Shown here: piece after piece, positions 34,851-52,700 of the stretch
Numbering within the stretch: position 1 is the stretch's first letter
Layout of the letters: each line of letters opens with the position of its first letter
Assembly (NCBI GenBank): GCA_003342895.1
Contig: PTFA01000401.1
Coordinates: forward strand, 62,001 to 126,000
Direction: 5' to 3'
Source: Casuarius casuarius
Taxonomy: Eukaryota > Chordata > Aves > Casuariiformes > Casuariidae
Length of the DNA: 64,000 bases
Notes under the pieces: model-generated
Database searches by the model: none
What the model was told of the DNA's origin: nothing
What the model saw: the letters and a program-made list of their open reading frames with translations, nothing else
Translations under genes and position numbers: made by a program

Positions 34851-36335
34851 GTAACTAAATGGGGGAAATTTGAGAGAGCTGAGAAATGAAACATTGAGGC
34901 AAATATAGGTTTATTTTTACATACTTTATATTCCAGAGGGTCCTACTATGAGAAGGCCTCATATACAGAAGTTATCTTCTTAACCAGTCAATCTCTGGTT
35001 GTTTAAGAGTCTGAATATCAACAGTAAATCTCTATACTTTCATCCTCAGTGCTAGACCCCAGCAAAAATCGGTATCCTCCCCTCTAGACCTCTTGAAACA
35101 AACGACTGTCTAGCCAGCTTTGATAACTTATAAACAGACTTGGACCCACAAGCATGTTTCATTTGATGCTTGTCATTCATCCCACATTTCAGAGATTGCT
35201 TAATGCATGTGAGAATATTGACTTAAATATCGCCATGAAAGTGAAAATCTCTTGCCAGTGGTAATTAAATGGCAATCATACTGGTTCACCTTGGAATTCA
35301 CAGATTAAATTATTACCACTTTCAAGTTAATGGAAAAACTGAGGCTTCACAGGGCAGAATCTTTCACGAGGTATTGGGCATATGACAGGTCAGACTGCGC
35401 TTGTTTCATTTATACCAGTCATGGAGTTATTAAGAAGTATGCTGAACTTCTGCCCAAAATTGACATCAAACCTCCCAATTCCTTTTCTTTTGCTGAAGTA
35501 TTATTCATACATGGCTAATTTAGAAGTCCAGCCAGTTGCCCTGCAATAGTCCTTTTTTGTGAAAAGTAATCATGGATCTATGTTCACTTATGCAAGTCAT
35601 TCCCCATACCTTTCTTTGGCTAGAGGTATGTATGCAGGGATATTCTTGAATTTCAAAGCATGACCTCTAGGTAGAATGTACTTCTCATTTCAGTGACATG
35701 TGACTTAGAGTGCACTGAGGAGTACTCATGGGAAAAGCTTTTGAAAGGACAGAGTCCAGATGCACAGATAATTGGAAATGCTCTGCTTCTGTGATTTGAT
35801 AATGGCAAGGATGCACACAACGCATGTATTTCTGAGATCCTTCCTTTTATGTATATTCACCTCCTCATCCAGTAACATTAAGAAACTCCTTGCATGTTGG
35901 GCTGAGAGATTAGCTTTCTTCTTTGCCATGAACCACTTTTGAACAAATTGTCACAGTCTAGTGAAATTATGCTAAAATGCATATGGTGCTTTTGTGATAA
36001 GAGACAATGTTCAGAAAAAAAGCTAAGGCTCTGACACATACATTTGTGGACTTTGAGGACATTTACTTTATTATGCTGACTGGTCAGTTAAAGAAATGCA
36101 TGTGTCTTCTAGCCCTTTACCATCCATATAATTTTAGAGAATGAGCTAGTATTTGCTCTTGAGTGTTTTAATGTTTTTATAGATAGAGAACTTAAAAATG
36201 AGTTTCCTAATGTATCTCCTCTCCCTGTTTTAAGAGATGTTCACATATAGTGTTAACCAATGCAGTATTCTTTCTGGTGTTGTCAAAAGATATATTTTCA
36301 TGTGATATTTCAGTTAACCTTGATGAACTATTTAG
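34851..36335 (+). other. TNNI3K intron 6
   Basis: 1.5 kb, AT-rich. Nothing beyond short chance open frames is seen. Confidence 0.75.
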
Positions 36336-36503
<168 letters not shown>

Positions 36504-37536
36504 TAACATTGTATTTTATATGCTGAGTCAAGCCTTGAATCTTGAATTTAACTTCCTAACACTTTGTGTGTGTATGTTTGTATATTGACTTTGGGCAACT
36601 GTAACAAAAAATAACAATTGGAGAGCTTTTCATTGCTTGTTTGTGTTGTCATCTCTCTTGCATTTTGCTTCCATGGATAAGTTAGAGGTGAAAAACAACA
36701 GCAGAAAATAAATCTGAGATTAATATATAGAGATAGCTTATTATTGAGACACTGATTCAATCAGAGAACACGTGGCCATGTGGCCTATATCTCCAGTCAT
36801 AATGATTTAAATGCACAATAAACTGCTAGTGAATGAGATATAGATGAAGGATTTTAAGTCAAAATTATACAGCAAGTAATTTAAAATAATTCAGATGAGA
36901 AATTGCAAATGCTTCACAAAATTTAGGAACAGAAAATGAAGAGGAATCTATTTAACACATGCTTCATTATGCTGCAAGCTTCATATGCTTCATTGTGGAG
37001 CATTTGCCGTAAGAGAAAGTGTGGGGGGGAGATACATGGTTGAACTGATATAAAAATTTGTTAGCATGCATTTTTTTATTCTCTGCAAATTAGGAATCTG
37101 TGCATTCTTTCTATAGGTGATCTCATGCTCAAACCAGTAAAACTACTATGTTGCGGTTCCGTACTGTATATTTTGCATATGCCACAATTTAAAATATTTT
37201 CCATTTTAATTTATATTGGTACTCTACTAGTAGTACTGCCTGGTTGTTATGTTTACTCTCCTCATGCTGTTTCAGCAATGCAGAAGGCACAAAACATAGC
37301 ACACTAACCTTGCTCACTCCTTCCATCTCAGCTAATAAAAGGGAATATTAATGTAGAGGTTTATACACACTAAACAACAGAAAAATTATTTGGAAGGCTA
37401 TTTCTTATCCTCAGAAAAGCAGAAAGAAAAAGACTTCTGAAAAGGAACAGTATACTGTTTGCAAAAGTACTGTTCTTTAATTCATCCTTGGACTGCATTA
37501 TTCCTGCTGTTGACTTATATCCGAAATATACAAGGT

Positions 37537-37600
37537 AAAATCTTGGTCTCCTTGAAGTCAGTGGCAAAACTCCCATTGATTTCAATGGAGTCAGGATTTT
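37537..37600. repeat. Palindromic MITE-like element
   Basis: Two arms of about 28 bases (37537-37564 and 37573-37600) are inverted copies with several mismatches around a 8-base loop. Arm wording TTGAAGTCAGTGG / CCATTGATTTCAATGG is the best-preserved example of the hairpin type in this window. Non-coding and folds as RNA in either orientation. Confidence 0.7.
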
Positions 37601-40600
37601 GCCTAGGGAGACAATCACTATTTGATCTTGAGAGAACTAATTAAAAAGCAAAACTGGAAAAACTAGACAAAATAAAAAACAAAATGCTGGCAATTGCTGC
37701 AAGAGTCCTGCATATTATAGAAAGAACAAAGTTATCACAGTTCTTCAGCTGCTGCTTCTCAATGTAGCATCCTATTTCATGTCTAGTGCCAGTCCTATGT
37801 GCACAGCTATTCATGAATTAAAAACAATAGAGCATAACAGGGGAAGGTTGAAAAGGGTTCTGAACATCCATGTTTGAAAAACATGTAAAATTGCCAATCT
37901 AACGGTTCTTCCGTGATCTCATCCTGGTCCAATATCTTGCTGAAGTCTTGACGATTGACTTCAGAAGGAGCTGGTCAATTGGTCGTTTCATATAAGTACC
38001 GTATTCTCAAGCCTCCAGTCTTTGGTCCAGGCTCTGGAAAGCACTGCCATCCCTTAACAGCTGTAAAAACAAGGAAAAGAGCCCATAAGGCTTCTTCCTT
38101 GTTCAGTATGCCCAGCAGTGCTGAAATTAGCATCATTCATGTACCCCAGTTCCACCAGGGCAGAGACCTACCCTGTCAGTGGCCCTGACACTGTTTCCCT
38201 CCCCCTTCATCTTACTTCCTAGATTTTAACAGTATAAATTTAACATACTCTCTGTGAGTCATGAGTACATTATATACCTCTTACTTGCACACTGAAAAAA
38301 GCGAGGAGGAAAACATCATGACTCAGATTTGTAAGTGCTTTTTTCAATAGTGAGCCCTTGATGTTTCAGTCATAATGTGCACTGAATGAATATAATTATA
38401 ATAAAGCGGGAAAAAGGAAGAGACGTTCACTCGCTATAACAAGGCAGTAGGAGACTCACTATCAGTTAAATAATTTATTTCAAAAGGAAAAGAATTTAGG
38501 ACACCATTTAAGATTCTTTGTTTTAAAATCAGTATGTTCAGCACTGGAAAAAGCAAAGGAGAGTGGAAGCAGGAAGTCTTTTACTCACAAAGTAGCATGC
38601 TTTGAAACTGGCAATATAGCACTGGAGAAACAGCTCTTAAGTGCTTGTGAATTAGTCTGGAGAAATTTTGGCAGTATTCTGTGCAGACCAGTAATCTGTG
38701 TCATGAACTTGAACGATTTCTTTTAACATAGCCTGATTGGTCATTCAGCTCTGAGACCATGGCAACTGAAGAAGGAAAACAGTGACCACTGAATCGGACT
38801 GAAAAGGTCAGAATACTGCTGAAATATATCAACATTTACAATTAAAGAATAGCCAAAGTTCTTCAACCACTATATACATACATATGTATGCATATATATT
38901 TGTATAAATGTACCATCCATGTATATATAATCACAAATGTTCATAGTTTATACATGCTTGTATATAAAACCAATATGCTGCAAGTACAGTCAGATTTCCA
39001 GATACTAATCTCGTCATCTATTTATATAGCATTACTAAGGATTTAATGTAAACACTATAGGGAAGGGCTATTTAATGAATGACTAAGTAAATGCTGTATA
39101 TTTTCAAGAATCATATTAGGCCTTTCAAGGACATTTCTTCAGGTATTGATCAGATTCTTTTAAGCTCTCAATTCATTTTGAGCCCATTAATATATCTCGA
39201 AGACCGATTTGCTATTACAAGTTACTGTCACTTAAAATGCCTGATATCAGTTCATAATTTTGGATTTATTCTTGTGTGCTAGTAGCTTTTTTCTAGGATG
39301 ATTGTAACAAGAAAAACAAAGAGAAGATCATTCTTTTTCATTGAAGTAGAAAAGCCATTTTGTTAGAATGAGAAATCATCAGTATTCCTAAACAACCAGT
39401 CTCTTTCTTCATTTCACTGGATTGAACTTAGAAGTTATTTCATCTCCTTCCTGCTTTTTTTGTAGATACCTTATGCTCACCTCTACACCCGACTTTTCTA
39501 TATATATTTTCTAAGAACAAACATTCAGTAACATATTTTAGATCCAGATGAGTCACTGTTTTTAACAGTTACCTGGATATAGCCTTGACCTTGAAAGATA
39601 CATTGTCAAGCTGAGTCCTTTAGGTAATCAGAAGGGTACATGCTTAGGTCTCAGAAGGATTGACTTTTGGATCAGGCTCTTCCCGTGAAGAGAACCTCCC
39701 ATTAGAGAGGTTATAGCACATAACAGTGCTGGCAGAGTCCAGCTTTGGACTTGGGACTGGAGCCATTTGAGCCAGCTGTTTCCTTTATATAGCTTTACTG
39801 TCTTCGGTAATCTTGAGGGACCAGAGCATTGCGTCTAATAGCAATAGACCATACTTATCAGTACCATAATTTCTCTGATTTCAGGAGATCTTGATCTTGG
39901 AACTAGAGAATATGTAAGCTTAGAGTTTGATTCTGAGTAGTGAAAAAGAAAGTCCAAATCATCTAATTACTTGGTGTTTCTCAGTCTCATCTGCCACTTA
40001 TATGGAGGAAGGTAAACTTGATGATTGAAATTAAAGATCTGTGGTTTTGGTCTACTGTAGTATTACCAGCTGACCTGATTTTACAACCACACTTCCTCTG
40101 CTGGTTTCACAATACTCCAGCGGAAAAAAGAATGGGAGAATGAAGGTTCATTTTCTAGAATTATTGATAATTTAGAATTATCAGTATGTCTCATTCTTGC
40201 TTAAGTTCCATTCCTTTGAAATCAGGGAGGGGTCTGGAAATAATTGTTTCTCAAATGCTTAAATTTCTAATGTAGAAATTTGCATGACTTCAAAAACTAT
40301 TTCTTTCAAAATGAAAGAAAAAGTTAACTTTTTAAAAATCCATCCTATAGCCTAATGAGATGCCTAAGAAACAGAGTATCTGCAAACTTAGAAAACTAGT
40401 TGGTGGCCAGGAAGCAGGCATTTCCTTTGCTTCACATAAGTTAAATGCTGTTTTTATTATTCTTCAAATTAGTGGCTATGTTTTGTCATATAGATTTCTT
40501 TCAGGGACCACATGATATAAAATACATTTTTTGTCTTAATAACTCCTATGGCTTTGAATAAAATTTGTAAGCTTTCAGGACTGTTGAGCTACCTAGAATT

Positions 40601-41888
40601 GCAGCTGCTCTTTTTAAAAGTCTCTTTGAAAATCATTGCCACCTCTGCCAATTACAATCAATTTTAAATTAAAGAGCAGATTTTGAAATTAACAATCCAG
40701 GCATATCCAGTTATGCTTCTCTGAATACCAACCTATTTAAACAGTTATCACTCATCAGCACTTGGGCAATTTCCCTTATTTCTTTAAACCGAGCTTGCAC
40801 TGTCTTTTTTTTCATTCTTTTACTGATTGAAATTGTCTCACCTGTTATTTTCTACCAAAGTAACTTCTCAGTCTTAAGAAAAATTTTTATAGTACTCCTT
40901 TTTATTCCAGATGAGAATTTATCATTTGCTCATTTTTGCTGTTTACTTGAGAGGCAACACAGTTTTTATTCTCTGACTTTGATGGCAGTTGCACCATCTA
41001 TCCTAGATCTAATATAAAAATACTTTAATTAAAATCTCAAGTTGAAGGTTTCTTCTTTATTCTTCTTTACTAATTTGTGAATCAGTATGATGTACTTTTT
41101 GAAATAACTCTCTTCTAATGTCGTTTAGACTGATCTTTCATTCTGAACTTCTCCTTTTTGAAACAATGTTCCAAGTTACCTGTAATGTTTCATTTAGAAA
41201 TCAAAAAGCTATCAATTAAAATAAAAAAAAATCACCATCCCTGTTGTAGTTACATATCCTTCCAGAGGAAAAGCAAATTGTTTACAAGACTGACAGCATT
41301 TGAAACTGCATAAATAAAGGGGAAGAGGTATATTTCCTTTCTCTGTCTCTTACACCCTTTGTGTTGTAGAATCTCATGGCCCTGAGACCTTTGATGTCCT
41401 TCAGGCCATTCTGTGGGTACAGATTCTAAAACTTTGACATTTATTATTGTAAAATTTTGACATTTATTTCCCTCTTATTTATGTCACTTCAGAATGAATC
41501 TCTGTCTGGTACCACATCATAATAAAAAATAAAGGCTAACATGTCAGAGGCATCCAAAAAGCGAAGAAAAATTTTAGAATAGAGAAATACAGTGGTTTAC
41601 TTTTGTCTACTCCTTTTAATATAAGCCCCTGGGGAAGGTTGGTGGGAACAGTTAATGAAATTTGAGAGCTTAATATAATAATAATTTGAAACCTTAATAT
41701 AAATTTCAAGAATACCTTTTTCGTCTTTTTGCCTGAAACATAATTCATCCTTGGAACTCTGTCACTAGACATCGATGAAATTATAAGCTTAGCACCATTT
41801 AAAGGATTTCCTATATGTGTGGGCATTCACCATTACTTCAGAAAGGTTTTAAAACAAGAGTTTATTTAAACATTCATTGCTCCTTATA

Positions 41889-42075
41889 GTCACAGAAAAA
41901 CAAGACAAGAAGGAACCTCAGAATGTCATTTGGTTTATCCCCCTCTCCCAAGGAGGGTCAGGTAAATAAAAGAATCATTCCTCAAGATGTTTGTCTAAGT
42001 TATGCTTAAAAACCTGCCTAGTACAAGTTTGGACATCCTCAGTGGACACGTTATTCCTTAGTAGTCCAGTAATTT
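41889..42075 (-). mobile_element. Old CR1 3'-end fragment
   Basis: On the + strand it reads CACAGAAAAACAAGACAAGA, AGGAACCTCAGAATGTCATT and CCCAAGGAGGGTCAGGTAAA, then GATGTTTGTCTAAGTTATGC and CAGTGGACACGTTATTCCTT. This is the reverse complement of the CR1 3' UTR, heavily mutated and so an ancient insertion. Confidence 0.7.
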
Positions 42076-42385
42076 CTTGTAAGCTGTCTGAAAGATCAGG
42101 TGCTAGACTGAATTGAGAACAAAGTGTTGGACAAAGTAGAATGGATTTGTCGGTTCCGGTATGGCTGTTCAGTCTCTAAACATAGATTAGAAACATACTA
42201 AGAATCACAGAAGTACGTGCTGTCTTTTAAAGCTGAATAAAGACCTTTTCTGAATAGTGAAAACAGTATTTGTGTACCTTTGTACCAACAAAGAACTCTG
42301 CTTAGAGCCTTGTCCAGTCTGTTCCTTGCCAGTAAATATGGAAAAACAACACATTAAGGTGTATCCATACTCATTTCAAATATGC

Positions 42386-42713
42386 CTAAGAAAGTTCCCA
42401 GGTGCTGGAGCATAATTGCCTATACTGCAGACAGTTAGAATGGTCCCTGGTATGGATGTGGTCCAGGTTAGCTGGCACTGTCCCAAACAACTCCTGTCTA
42501 TGAGTCAAGGTGCATTCCAGGGACTGTTCCCCACCAGGCAGTTTGCATGCAGCTACTCTATTTTGGAAACCAAAAAAGTTTGGTACCTTAGACACCAGCA
42601 GTTCTGTGACACTTGGCCTCAGTGCTAGGAATGTTACCAGGCATGTTGATATTACTAGTATTCGTACAGCCATAGTCTCTTACTGCTCACTTCAGAATAA
42701 CTGTTCTCAGTGA
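42386..42713. other. Less AT-rich patch with overlapping frames on both strands
   Basis: A minus-strand frame of 95 codons (42386-42673) overlaps plus-strand frames of 70 and 67 codons (42416-42628 and 42510-42713). The block is less AT-rich than the surrounding intron. I recognise no domain in any frame. An unrecognised old repeat is more likely than a gene. Confidence 0.3.
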
Positions 42714-42941
42714 TAGTTATTTTTATGTTATTCTGCTGCAGAATTATTTCTTAAATAGATTTTCATTGGAAGAAATGTGTATTATCAGTTTGCTACACTA
42801 ACATAACAGCAATCAAAATTACATGGTTTCAGAAATGTAAGTCTACTTCTGCATAACTGAAACAGGATTTTGATCTAACAAATCACTTTGTGATATGTAT
42901 CTAACTGCTTTGTTGAATTGGGACCCAAAGCTTCAAAAAAG

Positions 42942-42980
42942 AATCTTGGTCTGACTGAAAGCCAGTGGAATCAAGATTTT
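42942..42980. repeat. Partial MITE-like hairpin
   Basis: AATCTTGGTCTGACTGAAAG CCAGTGG resembles the left arm of the element at 37537; an inverted AATCAAGATTTT follows directly, as if the centre had been lost. Short and diverged. Confidence 0.4.
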
Positions 42981-43487
42981 ACAAGGAATTTTTTGAAATT
43001 CCCTCCTAATATTGTCTACCTCACAACTGCCTAACTATCCCCCCCAGAATTTTTGACTATATCAGCTAACCAGGAGTCTAAGAAATGGCATCAAATTAAA
43101 ATCCTTGGTGCATTTATGCTTATTTGAGAGGTATTTAGAATGAATTTGTTTTAGTTTTCTCCTGCTTTTAAATTTATGCTGCTGTGTGGTGACTAAAGCA
43201 ACTGTTTTTGCAGGTGGAAGGATACAATAATTGGTCTAAGGCAATTTAGAAAAAAAAACTTTTATCTTTTATTTTTTGATAAGTTGTGTGCTACATACAG
43301 AGCGCATGATTTTGTGATGTAAAAATCATTGTCATTCACTAAAAGGGCAACCATCTTAAACAGAATAAAATCTTCATATCACACAGTTTGTTTTCCATGT
43401 GTAATTATATTCAACCAACAGAGATAAATACCACACCTGCCCAACAGTAGTATACTAATTCTGCCCATTCTTACATGTAGTTTCATG

Positions 43488-43536
43488 NTATACAAAAGAA
43501 AACTCCCATCTTCTTAGATAACCAGTAAGAAAAGTN
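43488..43536. other. Two ambiguous base calls (N)
   Basis: Single N characters at 43488 and 43536. They mark low-confidence assembly positions in intron 7 and affect no exon. Confidence 0.98.
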
Positions 43537-43871
43537 AAGTGTATATATAATCAACTTTGCAGGTGAGAGGAAACATTCAGCAAAACAGAAATATTGGAAA
43601 TGCAGAAGTTTGAATAAATTCTCCCTTTTTTTTGCCTTTCATTCATTAACATTTTAATAATGGCTATAAAAAGTATATCCTTGTTTTGTCTCCTTTATTT
43701 TGTTTAAATTTATTCTTCTCTCACTCTATGACTAATTTTATTCCTTGATTCTGCCATTGGTACTCAAGGAAGCTAATATATTCCTTTAAAAACCTGGATT
43801 TTCCTCTCCTAAAAGCAGCAATGAAATATTTTTCTTCCCAGTATTTATAATAAATGACTACACATGCATTC

Positions 43872-43922
43872 ATTTGGCATAAGTCAGTGGGTTGCTTATT
43901 TGGAGTAAGTCAGTGGGTTGTA
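43872..43922. repeat. 26-bp tandem duplication
   Basis: The unit at 43872-43897 is repeated at 43898-43922 with a one-base length difference and few changes; both contain AAGTCAGTGGGTTG. A recent local duplication about 350 bases upstream of exon 8. Confidence 0.8.
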
Positions 43923-44276
43923 TGTACTAACTACACATCTTATTTTTGTTTCACATGGTAATATTGTTCTTGTTCTTTCTAAGGGTCATTTATAACTCTT
44001 CATTCAGGGAAAGCTATACCAAAACATTCAATATATCTGCTACTGCAAAAGCGATTATACCCTAAGTCCAAAAAATGGTACTGACAATGTATTACAGATG
44101 ATGCTGAGTAATATGGTTTTGATCTATAAAAGCTCACAGAAACTTCAGTTTTAAAGAAAAGGCTTATAAATATTTCATAATACATATGCACACCACATAA
44201 GCATTACTAAATATCCAGAACAACTTACATTAAGTATAAAATACTTTCTTTGATCTCTTTCTGGGTCAAATGACAG

Positions 44277-44421
44277 TGAATGCTCAGGACAATGAAGATC
44301 ATGTTCCTCTGCACTTCTGCTGTCGATTTGGACACCATGAAATTGTAAAGTTCTTACTCCAGAGCAGTTTTGAAGTTCAACCCCACGTGGTTAATATCTA
44401 TGGAGACACACCTTTACACCT
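44277..44421 (+). CDS. TNNI3K: TNNI3K exon 8 (residues 228-276): ankyrin repeats 6-7
   Basis: Acceptor AAATGACAG at 44276, a weak pyrimidine tract; TG completes Val228. Encodes [20 protein letters not shown] and [19 protein letters not shown], then IYGDTPLHL, covering repeat 6 (about 234-263) and the start of repeat 7. Ends in phase 2 (CT of Leu276) at donor GTGAGT, 44422. Confidence 0.97.
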
Positions 44422-44486
44422 GTGAGTTGTGTGGAAAAGCTCTGTTCTGTTTTGTTTTGGCCTGATTAGAAAGTTGGCATTGTTAA

Positions 44487-45281
<795 letters not shown>

Positions 45282-45376
45282 TGCTTGTACCTATGGAAAG
45301 AACATAGAACTTGTAAAATTTCTTCTTGACCAGAATGTTGTAAGCATCAATCACCAGGGAAGAGATGGACATACAG
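45282..45376 (+). CDS. TNNI3K: TNNI3K exon 10 (residues 311-343): ankyrin repeats 8-9
   Basis: Strong acceptor (TTTTGTTTTTGCAG, 45281); T completes Ser311. Encodes [20 protein letters not shown] and then [11 protein letters not shown]. Ends in phase 1 (G of Gly343) at donor GTAACA, 45377. Covers the helices of repeat 8 and the first turn of repeat 9. Confidence 0.97.
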
Positions 45377-46448
45377 GTAACATCATGATCCTTATTGTGT
45401 ATAAGTACATATCAAACCAGCACCAGAAAGTTTGGAAGCCATACGCAATCAGGATTTCCAAGGTAATTCCCACAGCAATTTGATGATCAGCATCCCATTA
45501 CCTTTCAGAGAGATCTCAACTTTTTTTGGAATATGTTTGCAAGAAGGCATAGAAGTGATGGGAATTCAGTGAGGATGTGTCAGGCTCTTTAGCTTGTATG
45601 TGAATAGCAAAACCTGATGTAAGCTGGTTCTGCTGTAGTTACACTTCTAAGCAGTTTTAAGAATTAGGCCTAAGTGTTCTTCTGGGGACTGTGCGTTCTC
45701 ATCACTCAGCAGAGCCAGTTCAGGGCATGGAGCATCTCCCGGGGTTATGCCTGAAAGGGACCCAGCACAATGTAGTGAACAAGTGAGCTGCAGGTGGTCT
45801 TTGCAAGAACATTGCTCTGCATTCCAGCTGGAATTTCAGTGGGACATAGGAGAAGGGATTCGTGTTGACTGCATTGTATTTCAAATACTGATCATGATAT
45901 TGAAAGGGGGGGTGGCAGAGAAGATAAAAGTATCTGTTCTAAGAAAAAATAGGGAAAAATGAGATATGAGAGATGTACACTGAGAAGTAAAGATAAAGTG
46001 GACAGAGTGGTTGTGAAGAGCTTGGAAAACAGGAGGGAAAAAACTGAGTCAAGATGGAGATGTGGGCAGAGGAAGAAGATTGGAGAGAGAAGCTTTGTTC
46101 AAACTGGCAAGAAGGGATATAGTGTCTGAAAAGCTGCACACCTCCATTTATCTATTACAGGCAAAGAAAAAAGAAAGCCTTCTTTGCTTCTGTTTGCTTT
46201 TCCTCACAAAGTTGTTAAATGTGATTTGCAGGTGGTAGAGTAAATGATGACGTGCTGTGTAGCAGGCAATAGATTGGTTCTTGTGGCGCAATATTTTGTT
46301 TTCATCTAATGCCTCAGGTGTTTTTTTGATAGTGTATTTCTTTATCAATGAAATCAATTTGCGCTTTATGGCTGTTGCTGCAAATCCTGTTATGATGTTC
46401 TGAAAATTGTGCTTTCCACAGTGACTTTTTCCTTTTCTAATGTTCTAG
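45377..46448 (+). other. TNNI3K intron 10
   Basis: 1.1 kb. A purine-rich stretch (about 45905-46095, GA-rich on the + strand) is the only compositional oddity. No exon is seen. Confidence 0.75.
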
Positions 46449-46598
46449 GATTACACTGTGCTTGCTACCATGGTCATATTCGTCTAGTACAGTTTTTACT
46501 GGATAATGGAGCTGATATGAATCTGGTAGCTTGTGATCCCAGCAGGTCTAGTGGAGAAAAAGATGAGCAGACCTGTTTGATGTGGGCTTATGAGAAAG
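46449..46598 (+). CDS. TNNI3K: TNNI3K exon 11 (residues 343-393): ankyrin repeats 9-10
   Basis: Acceptor TTCTAG at 46448; GA completes Gly343. Encodes [20 protein letters not shown] and [20 protein letters not shown], then TCLMWAYEK, spanning repeat 9 (about 339-368), the insert between repeats and the start of repeat 10. Ends in phase 1 (G of Gly393) at donor GTATTT, 46599; the flanking frame runs a few codons on to a stop in the intron. Confidence 0.97.
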
Positions 46599-50575
<3,977 letters not shown>

Positions 50576-50632
50576 ATGGTTCCTATGTGTCAGTTCCATC
50601 CCCTCTAGGAAAGATTAAAAGCATGACTAAAG
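50576..50632 (+). CDS. TNNI3K: TNNI3K exon 13 (residues 422-441): linker
   Basis: Acceptor CATTTCAG at 50575; AT completes Asp422. Nineteen codons, GSYVSVPSPLGKIKSMTK, join the ankyrin domain to the kinase. Rich in Ser, Pro and Lys, so probably flexible. Ends in phase 1 (G of Glu441) at donor GTATTT, 50633. Length is a multiple of three. Confidence 0.96.
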
Positions 50633-51705
50633 GTATTTTCAATGACAAGGGAAAAATCGAAGTTTTATGGTCATTTACCCAATGTGTTTGTCAGTCTGAA
50701 CATACTATATAAGATTCATTATTCCTGGATATTTTTTGTTCCAAAATGTAATGATGTGTATAAGCAGCAGCTATATTTCCCTAGGATAATCTTAGGAAGC
50801 TTTACTTAGCTTGATTCTTTTCCTTTTCAGTTTCTGCAGAGGTGCTCAGTACCTCGTCATGACAAGTCCACTATTTGTCTTATTTTCATTTCCTTTTAAA
50901 AAAATACTCAATTTTTGTCTCTTTGTTTTGGAAAAAAAGGTGTGTTTGTGAATTAGTACTAACAAAATGCATATGAATCTCTGAATGCAAACAAATCTCT
51001 AACTGAACTCTGCTGTAAAATGCTTGGGTTACCTTCAAAAGAAAAATTCTCTCCAAAAATAAATAGCATTATACTGAAACTAGTATAGACAAAGCATTCA
51101 GATACATATTTACACTTTTAAATATTTCATTTTTTTGTGGTCCTTTCAAATTTCCACTGCAAATGTTCACTGTGGATGTACTCAAACGCTTATATCTTTT
51201 TCTTACCAGCATTAAAATGTTCCACTTAGAAGTATTCTGATAAACTACAATTGAGCCATACAGATCAACAAGGTAGAGATGTTTGCTGAGTATATTAAGT
51301 TGCACATCAAAATTCAGATTCCACGTGTCACTGATGAGTAGGTCAGATCTGGAATAGCATTGATAGCGTTGGTAATGAGCGCTAATCATTCAGAAAAAAG
51401 GAACTAATTCTCTCTATAAAGGATTTTATGGAACCCTCACACGATCCAGGCAGAATATGATAATGGGACAGTGTTGATCGGTGATAAGATTTTAAAGCCA
51501 AGAAACCCTGAGGCAGCTGTAATGTTGAAAAACTTTGTTTGTTATTGGGGTTTACTGTAGGTCCTGAAAGAAAAAGGGATAGGAATACCAGTCAACCAAT
51601 TTACGGCTTTTACTGTGCAATGTTTTTTGTGAAGTTAAGTACTTTTATCTTTCCCTTCCCCATGACCCTGCATTTTACAGATAGGGTAACAGTTTTCTTT
51701 TGCAG
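50633..51705 (+). other. TNNI3K intron 13
   Basis: 1.1 kb. A 106-codon minus-strand frame at 51069-51389 shows no domain and is taken as chance. No other feature is seen. Confidence 0.75.
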
Positions 51706-51798
51706 AAAAGGCAGATGTTCTTCTCCTACGTGCTGGTCTGCCATCACATTTCCATCTTCAGCTCTCTGAAATAGAGTTCCATGAGATCATTGGCTCAG
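51706..51798 (+). CDS. TNNI3K: TNNI3K exon 14 (residues 441-472): start of kinase domain
   Basis: Acceptor TTTTGCAG at 51705; AA completes Glu441. Encodes [20 protein letters not shown] and then [10 protein letters not shown], the lead-in strand and the first part of the glycine loop (Gly470, Ser471). Ends in phase 1 at donor GTATCA, 51799. The glycine loop is split between exons 14 and 15. Confidence 0.97.
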
Positions 51799-51883
51799 GT
51801 ATCAGAAATAAGAGTGCATCCATTTTATATATCTGTTGTTCACAAGAAATATCTTTATGCTTATTTATTTTAAATCTTTTTAG

Positions 51884-51941
51884 GGTCTTTTGGAAAAGTG
51901 TATAAGGGACGATGCAGAAATAAAATTGTAGCAATCAAACG
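51884..51941 (+). CDS. TNNI3K: TNNI3K exon 15 (residues 472-491): glycine loop and VAIK lysine
   Basis: Follows an 85-base intron (51799-51883). GG completes Gly472. Encodes [18 protein letters not shown]; the loop GSGSFGKV spans 470-477 and the ATP-anchoring lysine falls at Lys490. Ends in phase 2 (CG of Arg491) at donor GTAAGT, 51942. Confidence 0.97.
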
Positions 51942-52043
51942 GTAAGTTTCTCAAAGACTTTTGCGTTTCATTTAGTTAATGCCCTAGTTTGAAATACAAA
52001 AAAAAAAAAGATATTTTTGCCATACTGTTTTCTCCTCCTTTAA

Positions 52044-52700
<657 letters not shown>

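Noticed and set aside
51069..51389. 106-codon minus-strand frame in intron 13
   Set aside because: No recognisable domain, AT-rich codons, no splice context. Taken as chance.
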